The notes beneath the pieces are model-generated. The model was not told where the DNA came from. It did not search any database and saw only the letters and a program-made list of their open reading frames with translations. From Myceligenerans crystallogenes (lineage in GTDB: Bacteria; Actinomycetota; Actinomycetes; Actinomycetales; Cellulomonadaceae), in assembly GCF_039529775.1 (NCBI RefSeq), contig NZ_BAAANL010000007.1, positions 62,001-126,000 on the forward strand: 64,000 nucleotides of DNA. Reading direction: 5' to 3'. This document shows, piece after piece, positions 42,702 through 50,931 of this stretch. How positions within the stretch are numbered: the first letter of the stretch is position 1; the number at the start of each line of letters is the position of its first letter. Made by a program: the position numbers and the translations under genes.

Positions 42702-44725
42702 GCGAGAGCATCGAGCAGGGAAGCGGGCCCGCGCAGGACGTGACCGCCACCGAGCCCGTGGCCGAGACTCCCGAGACACCCGCGACCGACCAGGCTCCCG
42801 AGCCGGAGGTCGCAGGCGAGGACGCGGCGACCGAGCCGGTCGCGGCGGACGACACGGTGTCCGACGACGCCGTCGCAGCCGACGTGGTGGCCGACGACGA
42901 CGCGACCTCCGACAATGCCACGGCGACGGCGGCTCCCGAGGACGGCACGGAACCGGTCGAGACCGTGACCGCGGAGGCAGCGTCCGAGGCCGAGCCGGCC
43001 ACGGACGCCGTCGTCGTCCCGGAAACGGACGAGACGAGCGCGACGGGCGCGACCGAGGAACCGGCGGCTGCGGCCGAGGCCGAGGCCGAGCCGACCGCGG
43101 AGGTCGCGGTCGAGGCCGCCCCCGAGGCTGCGCCTGCGGCAGAAACTGAGGCAGCTCCCGCGGCGGAAGCTGCGCCTGCGGCGGAGACCGAGACCGCTCC
43201 TGCGGCAGAGGCCGAGGCTGCCCTGACGCCCGAGGCCGCTCCCGTGGTTGAGGCCGAAGCCGCTCCCGCCCCCGAGGGCGAGGCCGCCCTCGAGGGGCAG
43301 GCCGCCGCGGCCCCGGATGCGGCCGCCGTGCCGAAGCCGTCGACCGTGCCGTCGCCCGCCGCGCTCGCGCGGCCCCGGGCGCCGAAGCCCGGCGCCGCAG
43401 CTCCGGCCGCGCAGGCGGCTGCCGCCACGCCCGTGGCGCCCGTGCCGGTGGTGGCCGACGACGCCGCGGTCGCCGCGGCGGAGCAGCACGGGCGGGTGGC
43501 CGAGGACGGCACCGTGTTCGTGGTCGAGAAGTCGGGCGAGCGTGAGGTCGGGCAGTTCCCGGGTGTCGGGACCTCCGAGGCGCTGAGCCTGTACGTGCGG
43601 CGTTACCTCGACCTCGTCGCCAAGGTGTCGCTGTTCGAGACGCGGCTGGACAGCGCGGACCTGTCGGTCAAGGAGATCGACCAGACCCTCGCCAAGCTCG
43701 CCGAGGAGACCGCGGAACCGGCCGCCGTCGGCGACCTCGACGGACTGCGTGCGCGCGTGGAGGACCTGCGCGGCCGCGCCGCCGAGCGCCGGTCCGCCCT
43801 CGAGGCGGAGCGCGCGGCCGCGAAGGCCGAGGCGGTCAGGGCTCGCGAGGCCATCGTCGAGCAGGCCGAGAAGATCGCCACGACCGACCCGGCCAAGATG
43901 CAGTGGCGCCCCGCGGGCGAGGAACTGCGCGCCCTCCTGGACCAGTGGAAGACCGCGCAGCGCGGCGGGCCGCGCATCGACCGCGGCACCGAGGAATCGC
44001 TGTGGAAGCGGTTCAGCCACGCCCGCACCGCGTTCGACCGGGAGCGGCGGCACTTCTTCGCCGACCTGGAGCAGCGCAACAAGGCGGCGAAGTCCGAGAA
44101 GGAGCTGCTGGTCTCGGAGGCCGAGGCGCTGTCGGACAGCACCGACTGGGGCTACACGGCCGGCGCCTACCGCGACCTGATGGCCCGCTGGAAGGCCGCG
44201 GGCCGCGCCTCGCGGAAGGACGACGACGCCCTGTGGGCGCGGTTCCGCGCCGCCCAGGACAAGTTCTTCGAGCACCGTGACTCGGCGAACGCGGCCCTGG
44301 ACGCCGAGTACGGCGAGAACCTCAAGGTCAAGGAGGAACTCCTGGCCGAGGCGGAGAAGCTGGTGCCGATCAAGGACCTGGCCGCCGCCAAGAAGGCGCT
44401 GCGCGGCATCCAGGACCGCTGGGACGAGGCGGGCAAGGTGCCTCGCAAGGACATCCAGCGCGTCGAGAACCGCATGCGCGCGGTGGAGAACGCGATCCGC
44501 GACGCCGAGCAGGACAAGTGGAAGCGCAGCAACCCCGAGACCCGCGCGCGGGCCGAGGGCGCGGCGGCGCAGCTGGAGTCCGCGATCGCCGCTCTCGAGG
44601 CCGACCTGGAGGCCGCCCGCGCCAAGGGCGACGACCGCAAGGTGTCCGAGCTGGAGTCGTCGCTGGCCGCACGCAAGGCGTGGCTGGAGCAGGTCGTCCG
44701 CGCCGCGGAGGACAGCACGGCCTGA
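42698..44725 (+). CDS. DUF349-domain protein with long low-complexity N-terminus
   Basis: 675 residues from GTG 42698. Residues 1-240 are Ala/Glu/Pro/Thr-rich and acidic with degenerate short repeats (EAAP, AEAAP types), probably disordered. Residues ~260-675 are a charged coiled-coil region with repeated DUF349 modules (AKMQWRPAGEELRALLDQWK; WGYTAGAYRDLMARWKAAGR; DLAAAKKALRGIQDRWDEAG). DUF349 proteins are common in actinobacteria beside relA/cyclophilin genes, but their role is unsettled. It is coupled to the cyclophilin gene by a GTGA overlap. Confidence 0.9.
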   Translation: MSESIEQGSGPAQDVTATEPVAETPETPATDQAPEPEVAGEDAATEPVAADDTVSDDAVAADVVADDDATSDNATATAAPEDGTEPVETVTAEAASEAEPATDAVVVPETDETSATGATEEPAAAAEAEAEPTAEVAVEAAPEAAPAAETEAAPAAEAAPAAETETAPAAEAEAALTPEAAPVVEAEAAPAPEGEAALEGQAAAAPDAAAVPKPSTVPSPAALARPRAPKPGAAAPAAQAAAATPVAPVPVVADDAAVAAAEQHGRVAEDGTVFVVEKSGEREVGQFPGVGTSEALSLYVRRYLDLVAKVSLFETRLDSADLSVKEIDQTLAKLAEETAEPAAVGDLDGLRARVEDLRGRAAERRSALEAERAAAKAEAVRAREAIVEQAEKIATTDPAKMQWRPAGEELRALLDQWKTAQRGGPRIDRGTEESLWKRFSHARTAFDRERRHFFADLEQRNKAAKSEKELLVSEAEALSDSTDWGYTAGAYRDLMARWKAAGRASRKDDDALWARFRAAQDKFFEHRDSANAALDAEYGENLKVKEELLAEAEKLVPIKDLAAAKKALRGIQDRWDEAGKVPRKDIQRVENRMRAVENAIRDAEQDKWKRSNPETRARAEGAAAQLESAIAALEADLEAARAKGDDRKVSELESSLAARKAWLEQVVRAAEDSTA

Positions 44726-44743
44726 CGAGCAGGCAACCCATCG

Positions 44744-44776
44744 AGCCGGCGCATCCTCGGCGAGGATGCGCCGGCT
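44744..44776 (+). terminator. 16-bp perfect stem terminator
   Basis: Arms 44744-44759 and 44761-44776 are fully complementary (AGCCGGCGCATCCTCG and its complement), separated by one base, so the inner pairs open as the loop. TGGTGTTT follows. It lies 18 bp after the DUF349 stop. Confidence 0.88.
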
Positions 44777-44934
44777 TGGTGTTTCCGTGGTCGATGCCAG
44801 CGTTGTCGCTGCCGTCTCCTCGGATTCGGCTCCGGGCGAGCGCCATGTCGTCGCGCCGTCGACGGCGAGTTCCTCGGCCCTCACCCTCCGCCTCATCTCT
44901 CGTCGATGTCAGAGGTGCGGCGTAGGTTGGGGCC

Positions 44935-46050
44935 ATGCCCGACGCGAAGAAGGCCAAGCCCGTGGAGATCGAGGTCGGCGGCCGCACCGTGCGCGTGTCG
45001 TCGCCCGACCGGGTCGTGTTCCCGGAGTCCGCCGCCGGGGGCGAGCTGACCAAGCTCGACGTCGTGCGGTACTTCGCCGACGTCGCCGAGGGCATCAACG
45101 GTGCGCTGCTGCACCGGCCCACCACGCTGGAGCGCTGGCCGAAGGGCTGGTCGGCCGACGCCGTCATGGCCACGCGCGCCGACAGCCACGGCGACGCCTT
45201 CTACCAGAAGCGCATCCCCAAGGGCGCCCCGGAGTGGGTCGAGACCGCGCGGATCGCCTTCCCGTCGGGCCGCACCGCCGACGAGGTCTGCCCCACCGAG
45301 CCCGCCGTGGCCGCATGGGCGGCGCAGATCGGCACGCTGACGTTCCATCCGTGGCCGGTCCGGAGAGGGCCCGACGACGACGCCACGGAACGCGTCGACC
45401 AGCTCCGCATCGACCTGGACCCGCAGCCGGGCACCGACTTCGACGACGCCGCCCGGGTCGCGCCGCACCTGCGCGAGCTGCTGGGCGAACTGGGGATGAC
45501 GGGGTACCCCAAGACCTCCGGCGGGCGCGGCCTGCACGTCTTCGTGCCGCTCGCGCCCGAGTGGACGTTCACGCAGGCCCGCCGCGCGACGATCGCCGTC
45601 GGGCGCGAGCTGGAGCGCCGGCTGCCCGATCAGGTCACCACGAAGTGGTGGAAGGAGGAGCGCGGCGAGAAGGTGTTCGTCGACTACAACCAGATGGCGC
45701 GGGACCGCACGATCGCGTCGGCGTGGTCGATCCGCGCCAACGCCCGCGCGACCGTCTCGATGCCGCTGAGCTGGGACGAGGTCGATCAGGTGCACCCGGA
45801 CGACTTCGACGTGCGCACCGCCCCGGCCCGGCTCAAGGACGTGGGCGACCTGTTCGCGCCCCTGCGGGCCGACCGCGACCCGGCGCTGGACTGCGACCTG
45901 CGCCCCGCGCTCGACCTCGCCGACCGCGACGAGGCCGAGGGCCTCGGCGACCTCCCGTACCCGCCGGAGTACCCGAAGCAGCCGGGCGAACCGAAACGCG
46001 TCCAGCCCAGCCGCGACAAGGACCGCCCCAAGGACGCACCCGCGGAGTAA
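44935..46050 (+). CDS. LigD-type NHEJ polymerase/primase
   Basis: 371 residues, the size of a stand-alone LigD polymerase domain (archaeo-eukaryotic primase fold). Catalytic residues are D160 and D162 (LRIDLDPQPG), H201 (TSGGRGLHVFVPL) and D250 (EKVFVDYNQMARDRTIASAWS). Also conserved: LERWPKGW and FYQKRIPKGAPEWV. It fills gaps with ribonucleotides at double-strand ends during Ku-dependent end joining. The C-terminal ~30 residues are basic and Pro-rich. The matching ligase is a separate gene on the other strand (46894-48159); no Ku gene is in the window. Confidence 0.94.
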   Translation: MPDAKKAKPVEIEVGGRTVRVSSPDRVVFPESAAGGELTKLDVVRYFADVAEGINGALLHRPTTLERWPKGWSADAVMATRADSHGDAFYQKRIPKGAPEWVETARIAFPSGRTADEVCPTEPAVAAWAAQIGTLTFHPWPVRRGPDDDATERVDQLRIDLDPQPGTDFDDAARVAPHLRELLGELGMTGYPKTSGGRGLHVFVPLAPEWTFTQARRATIAVGRELERRLPDQVTTKWWKEERGEKVFVDYNQMARDRTIASAWSIRANARATVSMPLSWDEVDQVHPDDFDVRTAPARLKDVGDLFAPLRADRDPALDCDLRPALDLADRDEAEGLGDLPYPPEYPKQPGEPKRVQPSRDKDRPKDAPAE

Positions 46051-46183
46051 GGGCCGCAGGACCGGTCCGCGCCTGGCCGATCGACGTCAGACCTCATCGA
46101 CGCCGGCGCCAGCCGGCCACGGGCCGGTGGTCGTCGAGCCGGCCCCGCCGGGCCGTCAGGCGTCAGGCCCGCAGGACGTGCCC

Positions 46184-46843
46184 CTACCCGGGGCCGCGGG
46201 CGCGAGCGGCAGCGAGGGCACGCCGGGCGGCAGGTCGTCCGACGACGCGCCTGCGGGTCTCGAGGGCCCGTTCGACCGCACCGAGATCGACCGGCGGCGT
46301 GTCCCGGTCTCCCGCCGCCAGCGCGGCGAGCACCGGGACGGCGTGCTCCAGCGGGAGGCGGCAGGCGACGTCCGCGGCGGTGCGCGCGGGCGTGGTGACC
46401 GGCACCCCGCCCAGGCGGGCCGTGTGCTGCACCAGGCCCGGTGAGCAGCGCACCGTGGCGGACGCGGGCGCGTCGGGCCGGTGGACGCCCGCATCGTGCG
46501 CGAGCTCGAGCGGGACGCCGCCGTCGGCCAGGAGGCCGACGACGACCCCCTCGTACAGCCCCGTGTACGCCCACGCGGCCGAACTCCCCGCGAGGACGGC
46601 ACGCGCCGGGAGCGTCCCGCCGGTGAACGCGGCGAGCGCGAGGGCCCGATGCACCGGGGTGAGCCGCGTCCCGGCGGCCACCCCGACGGGCGTCCCGCCG
46701 GTGCCCGGCGACGCGTCGCGCACCAAGGTCAGCGCGCCGCAGCGCACCAGATCCTGCCAGGCCGCCGGCCCGCCGACCTGCGCGGGCGTCACCACCGGGG
46801 GCGGTGCGACCGGATCGGGATCGAGCAACTGGGCGAGTCTCAC
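46184..46843 (-). CDS. AbiEi-antitoxin-like hypothetical protein
   Basis: 219 residues from a GTG at 46843 (VRLAQLLDPDPVAPPPVV); the open frame upstream to 48190 lies inside the ligase gene and is not real. The pattern VHRALALAAFTGGTLPARAV, SSAAWAYTGLYEG, GVPVTTPARTAADVACRLPL and a helical C-terminus resembles the DNA-binding/AbiEi-type family that often carries a DUF559 nuclease; here the nuclease part is absent. The function is unknown. It lies between the NHEJ polymerase and ligase genes. Confidence 0.6.
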   Translation of the reverse strand: MRLAQLLDPDPVAPPPVVTPAQVGGPAAWQDLVRCGALTLVRDASPGTGGTPVGVAAGTRLTPVHRALALAAFTGGTLPARAVLAGSSAAWAYTGLYEGVVVGLLADGGVPLELAHDAGVHRPDAPASATVRCSPGLVQHTARLGGVPVTTPARTAADVACRLPLEHAVPVLAALAAGDRDTPPVDLGAVERALETRRRVVGRPAARRALAAARARGPG

Positions 46844-46893
46844 CGGCCCACCGTAGAAACGGAACCCGCCGGGCGCCCGCTGTCCACAGGCTG

Positions 46894-48159
46894 TCAGCGG
46901 GCCGTCCCGGGGGCGCCCGGGAGGAGGTCCGCCAGGTCGAACGAGACGGGCTCGGCCAGCTGGTCGTACGTGCAGGAGTCCGGGTCGCGGTCCGGGCGCC
47001 ACCGCTTGAACTGGGTCGTGTGACGGAAGCGGGTGCCCTCCATGTGGTCGTAGCCCACCTCCAGGACGCGCTCCGGGCGCAGCGGCGTGAAGGACAGGTC
47101 CTTCCCGCCGGTCCAGCGGGACACCGCGCCCGGCAGCCTGTCCCCCGCCTCGGCGGCGGGCAGGGCCTTGGCGGGGTCGGACCAGCCGCTCCAGGGATGC
47201 GCGTCGGCCTCGGGCGTGCCGGGGACGACGACGAGGTCCGCCAGCTCCTCGACCAGCTCGGCGCGCCGCTGCTCGGAGAACGACGCCGCCACGCCCACGA
47301 ACTGCAGTGTCGACCCGGCGTCGTCGGACACCGCACGGGCCGGGCCCGGCCCGGCGTCGTCGGACACCGAACCGGCCGCGGACGACCCGCCGCCGGGCCG
47401 CGCGAGACCCGCCGCGCCGTCGGACATCGACGCGCCGTACAGCCCGAGCAGGAGCGAGCCGAGGAGCGGACGTTCCGGGGTGGACGTCTTGTGGAGCCGG
47501 TAGCCGGCGAGGACGACGTCGGCGGTCCGGGCGTGCTTGATCTTGAGCATGGTGCGCTTGTTGGGTTCGTACGGGCCGTCCAGCGGCTTCGCGACGACGC
47601 CGTCGAGGCCCGCCCCCTCGAAGGCGTCGAACCATTCGGCGGCCACGGCCTCGTCCTGCGTGCGGGGCGTGGCGAAGACCAGCGGACCCTTCAGGCCGAG
47701 CGTGTCGAGCGCGGCGACGCGCTCCGCGAGCGGGCGGTCCAGGTACGCGTCGTCTCCCAGGGCGAGGACGTCGAAGACGACCAGCGCGGCCGGGGTGACC
47801 TCCGCGAGCAGGTTCACGCGCGAGGCGGCGGGATGGATCCGCTGGGACAGCAGCTCGAAGTTGAGGTGGGACTTCGCGCCGTCGCCGTCGGGCACCTGGG
47901 CGATGACGATCTCCCCGTCGACGACGCACCGTTCCGGCAGCGCCCCGCGCACCGCCTCGACGACGTCGGGGAAGTACCGCTCCATCGGCTTTCCGGTGCG
48001 GGACCCGATGTGCACGTCGTCGCCGTCGCGGTACACGATGGCGCGGAAGCCGTCCCACTTGGGTTCGAGGTGGACGTCCGGGAGCATCGCCAGAGCCTTG
48101 TCCAGCGTGATCGGCTTCGCGAGCATCGGCTTGAGCGGCGGCATGACGGGTAGGTCCAT
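46894..48159 (-). CDS. ATP-dependent DNA ligase (LigD-ligase/LigC type)
   Basis: 421 residues from ATG 48159 (MDLPVMPPLKPMLAKPI). The nucleotidyltransferase motif I is LEPKWDGFRAIVYRDG with adenylated K34. Other motifs are SRTGKPMERYFPDVV, VVDGEIVIA, LVVFDVLAL, DGVVAKPLDGPYEPNKR and MLKIKHARTADVVLAGYR. The OB-fold domain follows, interrupted by a Gly/Ser/Asp/Ala-rich insertion (about 259-296) before FVGVAASFSEQRR. It seals breaks, most likely with the LigD-type polymerase next door. A much longer frame reaching 50514 is an overlap artefact. It is divergent from the radical SAM cassette. Confidence 0.93.
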   Translation of the reverse strand: MDLPVMPPLKPMLAKPITLDKALAMLPDVHLEPKWDGFRAIVYRDGDDVHIGSRTGKPMERYFPDVVEAVRGALPERCVVDGEIVIAQVPDGDGAKSHLNFELLSQRIHPAASRVNLLAEVTPAALVVFDVLALGDDAYLDRPLAERVAALDTLGLKGPLVFATPRTQDEAVAAEWFDAFEGAGLDGVVAKPLDGPYEPNKRTMLKIKHARTADVVLAGYRLHKTSTPERPLLGSLLLGLYGASMSDGAAGLARPGGGSSAAGSVSDDAGPGPARAVSDDAGSTLQFVGVAASFSEQRRAELVEELADLVVVPGTPEADAHPWSGWSDPAKALPAAEAGDRLPGAVSRWTGGKDLSFTPLRPERVLEVGYDHMEGTRFRHTTQFKRWRPDRDPDSCTYDQLAEPVSFDLADLLPGAPGTAR

Positions 48160-48330
48160 GCTCAGCACGGTACCGCCGGAACCGCGGCACGGCGCGGATT
48201 GTACGGCCACGCCGCGCGAGAGGCCCATCCGCCGTTCGGGTCGCGCGGATCGCCCTTCAGGCGCATGGTGAATTGCGCCACAACGGCGCCGCGTCGGAAA
48301 ATCGACGCCATTCCAGATCAGGAGATCACC

Positions 48331-48687
48331 ATGGTGAGAATCGTGGAGTTCGTGCCGCCCGAGTCCATCCGGCTGGGTGAGTTGTCGCCGCAGGAGGCGG
48401 AGAGGGCGGCGATCCAGACCGCCGACGAGATGATCGAGCGGCTCGGCGGCCTCCGGCCGGTCGGCGTCAACGCGATGGCGCTGTCGCAGGGCCTCGACCC
48501 GGAGGTGTGGGTGCAGTGGACGCGCGCGTGCTGCGACAAGCGCCGCGTCATCGAGGACTTCGAGGAGCCCGTCGTCTCCGACCTCGACGTCACGGCGTTG
48601 CAGCTGCCCGCCCGGATGCAGGGCATCCACCTCGAGTCGACCCTGCGCACCGTGCGGCTGCAGGGCGCCGACCACGTGGCGGAGTGA
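48331..48687 (+). CDS. Small protein of a radical SAM cassette, candidate modified peptide or carrier
   Basis: 118 residues with a strong AGGAGATCACC ribosome site before ATG 48331. Not recognised. The N-terminus (MVRIVEFVPPESIRLGELSP) is followed by a helical acidic stretch (EAERAAIQTADEMIERLGGL), a Cys pair (WTRACCDKRRVIEDFEEPVV) and a C-terminal segment MQGIHLESTLRTVRLQGADH. There is no signal peptide. It precedes the radical SAM/SPASM gene by 6 bp, the position of a precursor peptide in such loci, though 118 residues is long. It could also be a recognition or carrier protein. Confidence 0.7.
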   Translation: MVRIVEFVPPESIRLGELSPQEAERAAIQTADEMIERLGGLRPVGVNAMALSQGLDPEVWVQWTRACCDKRRVIEDFEEPVVSDLDVTALQLPARMQGIHLESTLRTVRLQGADHVAE

Positions 48688-48693
48688 CCGGCG

Positions 48694-50070
48694 GTGGCTG
48701 CGGTCGCGGTTGAACTCCGGACCTCCCCCTTCGACCCGGGACGCGTGCACGCGCAGGTCCGCGGGGACTCGCTGCTCCTGATGGACCGGGTCTCCGGCCG
48801 CTGGAGCGCGGTGCCCCGGCACTGGGCCGACGTGCTGCCGCTGACGGTCACGGCACGGGACGCGGCGACGAGTCCCGCCGCGTCCGCGCTGCGGGAGCAC
48901 ATGATCGAGCACGACATCGGGACGCGGGGTGGTGACCGCTCGTTCGGGAGGCTCAACACCCTCATCGTCAAGCTCACCGCCGCGTGCAACCACGCCTGCA
49001 GCTACTGCTACGACTTCGAGGCGGCCTTCGGCGCCCGCCGGATCGACGCCGCCGTCGCCCTGAAATCCATCGAGGAGGCTCTCGACGAGTGCGACGAGAG
49101 CCTCCAGGTGATCCTGCACGGCGGGGAGCCCATGCTCGTCTGGGACCTCGTCGAAGATCTCGTGATCCGCTCGGAGGCGGCCGCGGAGCGCCGCGGCAAG
49201 ACCCTGCGGTTCGTCGGGCAGAGCAACATGTCGCTGCTGACGGCGCGCATCGGGCGGTTCAGCGTGGAGCACGACATCGTCTGGGGCGTCTCCGTCGACG
49301 GGCCTCCCGACGTGCACGACCACTTCCGCGTGTACCGGAACGGGCGAGGCACCTACGCCGACTTCGCGCGTTCCCTGGAGGCGTTCCCGCGCTTCCTGCG
49401 CAGCTGCGGCGTCCTGTCGACCGTGACGAGCGCGAACCAGGACCGGATCCTCGAGGTCGCGGAGCACTTCTACGACCTCGGCATGGCGTCCTGGGACTGG
49501 ACGCTCTTCCAGGCGATCGGGCGCGGCCGGCACGAGTCCGGCCGGTTCGAGCCCGACGCCGGCACCGTCGTCGCCTCCTGGGAGGCGCTCTACGACGCCG
49601 TGCTCGCGGGCCGGTTCGACGGGTTCCCCGTGCTCCCCGTGCTGTCCTACGTGCAGAACTTCGTGCGCGGGCCCGGCCAGAACATGTGCATGCGACCGCA
49701 GTGCGGGGCGGGGCGCGACCTCGCCTCGATCTCGGTGGACGGCTCGATCGAGGCGTGCGACTGCATCGACCGCACGGGGCCGCTGGCCGGGCTGGGGAAC
49801 GCGGCGGAGGTCACCCTCGCGCAGGCGCGCGCGACGCCGAAGGCCGACGAGGTGCGGGGACGCGACCTGTCCGCGACCCGATGCGCGTCGTGCACCTGGT
49901 ACGGGGTGTGCGGCGGCGGCTGTCTCGCGCACGCCGCGAGCCGCGACGAGATCCCGCCGCTCGCGTGCGCGCTCGCCCTGACGGCGTTCGACCGAATCGC
50001 CGACCAGCTGGTCCGGCGCGGCGGCAACCTGCGCCGCTACCTGGAAAGCGTCGGTGTCGATGCGCCCTAG
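48694..50070 (+). CDS. Radical SAM/SPASM peptide-modifying enzyme
   Basis: 458 residues from GTG 48694. Residues 1-85 may hold a small peptide-recognition-like domain (RGDSLLLMDRVSGRWSAVPR). The radical SAM motif is C98-x3-C102-x2-C105 (TAACNHACSYCYD), with HGGEPM at 142-147. The C-terminal SPASM region has cysteines 332, 337, 355, 357, 397, 400, 406 and 410 (CMRPQCGAG; ACDCID; CASCTWYGVCGGGC), enough for two auxiliary Fe-S clusters. Such enzymes install cross-links or other changes on ribosomal peptides. The stop lies inside the start of the acyltransferase-like gene. Confidence 0.92.
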   Translation: MAAVAVELRTSPFDPGRVHAQVRGDSLLLMDRVSGRWSAVPRHWADVLPLTVTARDAATSPAASALREHMIEHDIGTRGGDRSFGRLNTLIVKLTAACNHACSYCYDFEAAFGARRIDAAVALKSIEEALDECDESLQVILHGGEPMLVWDLVEDLVIRSEAAAERRGKTLRFVGQSNMSLLTARIGRFSVEHDIVWGVSVDGPPDVHDHFRVYRNGRGTYADFARSLEAFPRFLRSCGVLSTVTSANQDRILEVAEHFYDLGMASWDWTLFQAIGRGRHESGRFEPDAGTVVASWEALYDAVLAGRFDGFPVLPVLSYVQNFVRGPGQNMCMRPQCGAGRDLASISVDGSIEACDCIDRTGPLAGLGNAAEVTLAQARATPKADEVRGRDLSATRCASCTWYGVCGGGCLAHAASRDEIPPLACALALTAFDRIADQLVRRGGNLRRYLESVGVDAP

Positions 50071-50899
50071 TCTCGAGTCCTGGCTCGCGGAACTGCAGCG
50101 GTATCCGTCGAGCCGCATGCTGCTGGCGGCGTCCGACCCGGAGCACCTCGCCGCGGAACTGGCCGGGTCGGACCCGTGGGGCGAGACCGCCGCCCTGGCC
50201 CGTGCCGCCGCGATCGCCGGCACCGACCCGCTCCGGTGGCTGCGGCACCGTCTGTGGTGCGCGGCGCGGCGCGCACGGGGCGCCCGGCGGGACCCGCTCG
50301 GTGTCACGGTCCGCGGCACCGAGCACGTCGCCGAGACGACGGGCCGCGGGACGGTGGTGGTGACGCCCCTGACGCTCGACATGCAGGACGCCCTGACCGT
50401 GCTGCCCGTGATGTTCCCCGGCCGGCGTTGCGTCGTCTTCGGCCAGGACGTCGGCGCCGACGACGTCCCCGCCGACGTCGAGGTCGCGGAACCCGGCCGG
50501 GAGGCACGCCACATCCTGGACGTGCTGGCCTCGGGCGGCGTCTACGGCACCTACGGCGACTTCGTGTACGCGGGCCGGGCCACGGTGGACGTCGAGCTCC
50601 TGGGGACCAGGCGCGCGATGTCGCGGGGCTGGGCGGCGTCCGCCGCACGCCACGGCACGCACCTGCTGCCGTTCGTCGCCTGCCGTGCCGAGGACGGCAC
50701 GATCGTCGCCGACGTCGCCGAACCCGTCCAGGTCAGCGGCCGGCCCCGGCCGGAGGAGATCGCGCCGCTGCTGGCCGCCCTGCTCGAGGAGCGCATCCTG
50801 CGGGCGCCGGAACAGTGGCTGCTGCTGCCGACGCTGACGTTCGAGGCGAGCCAGGCGCCGGCCGCCGCGCCGGCGCCGAGCGGGGTGGTGCCCGCATGA
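50054..50899 (+). CDS. LpxL/HtrB-like acyltransferase homologue lacking the usual catalytic His
   Basis: 281 residues from GTG 50054 (GGAAA 6 nt upstream); ATG 50060 is an alternative. The middle and end follow the lipid-A acyltransferase-like fold: GTVVVTPLTLDMQDALTVLP, GGVYGTYGDFVYAGRATVDV, ELLGTRRAMSRGWAASAARH, LLPFVA and the late RAPEQWLLLPTLTFEA, comparable with the PEQWLW motif. The HxxxxD/E acid-base motif expected after the first beta strand is replaced by TPLTLDMQD, so the His appears to be missing. It overlaps the radical SAM gene by 17 nt, so the two are coupled. It may transfer an unusual acyl or aminoacyl group, or be a non-catalytic relative. Confidence 0.7.
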   Translation: MSMRPSLESWLAELQRYPSSRMLLAASDPEHLAAELAGSDPWGETAALARAAAIAGTDPLRWLRHRLWCAARRARGARRDPLGVTVRGTEHVAETTGRGTVVVTPLTLDMQDALTVLPVMFPGRRCVVFGQDVGADDVPADVEVAEPGREARHILDVLASGGVYGTYGDFVYAGRATVDVELLGTRRAMSRGWAASAARHGTHLLPFVACRAEDGTIVADVAEPVQVSGRPRPEEIAPLLAALLEERILRAPEQWLLLPTLTFEASQAPAAAPAPSGVVPA

Positions 50900-50931
50900 G
50901 ATGGGGAGCCGGCGACGGGCGACCCGGCCGG

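Noticed and set aside
42461..44896. 811-codon frame antisense to the DUF349 gene
   Set aside because: Gly/Arg/Leu-rich complement of the Ala/Glu-rich repeats; no independent signal.
48160..50514. N-terminal extension of the DNA ligase frame up to 50514
   Set aside because: The extension is antisense to the radical SAM cassette; the ligase family N-terminus begins at 48159.
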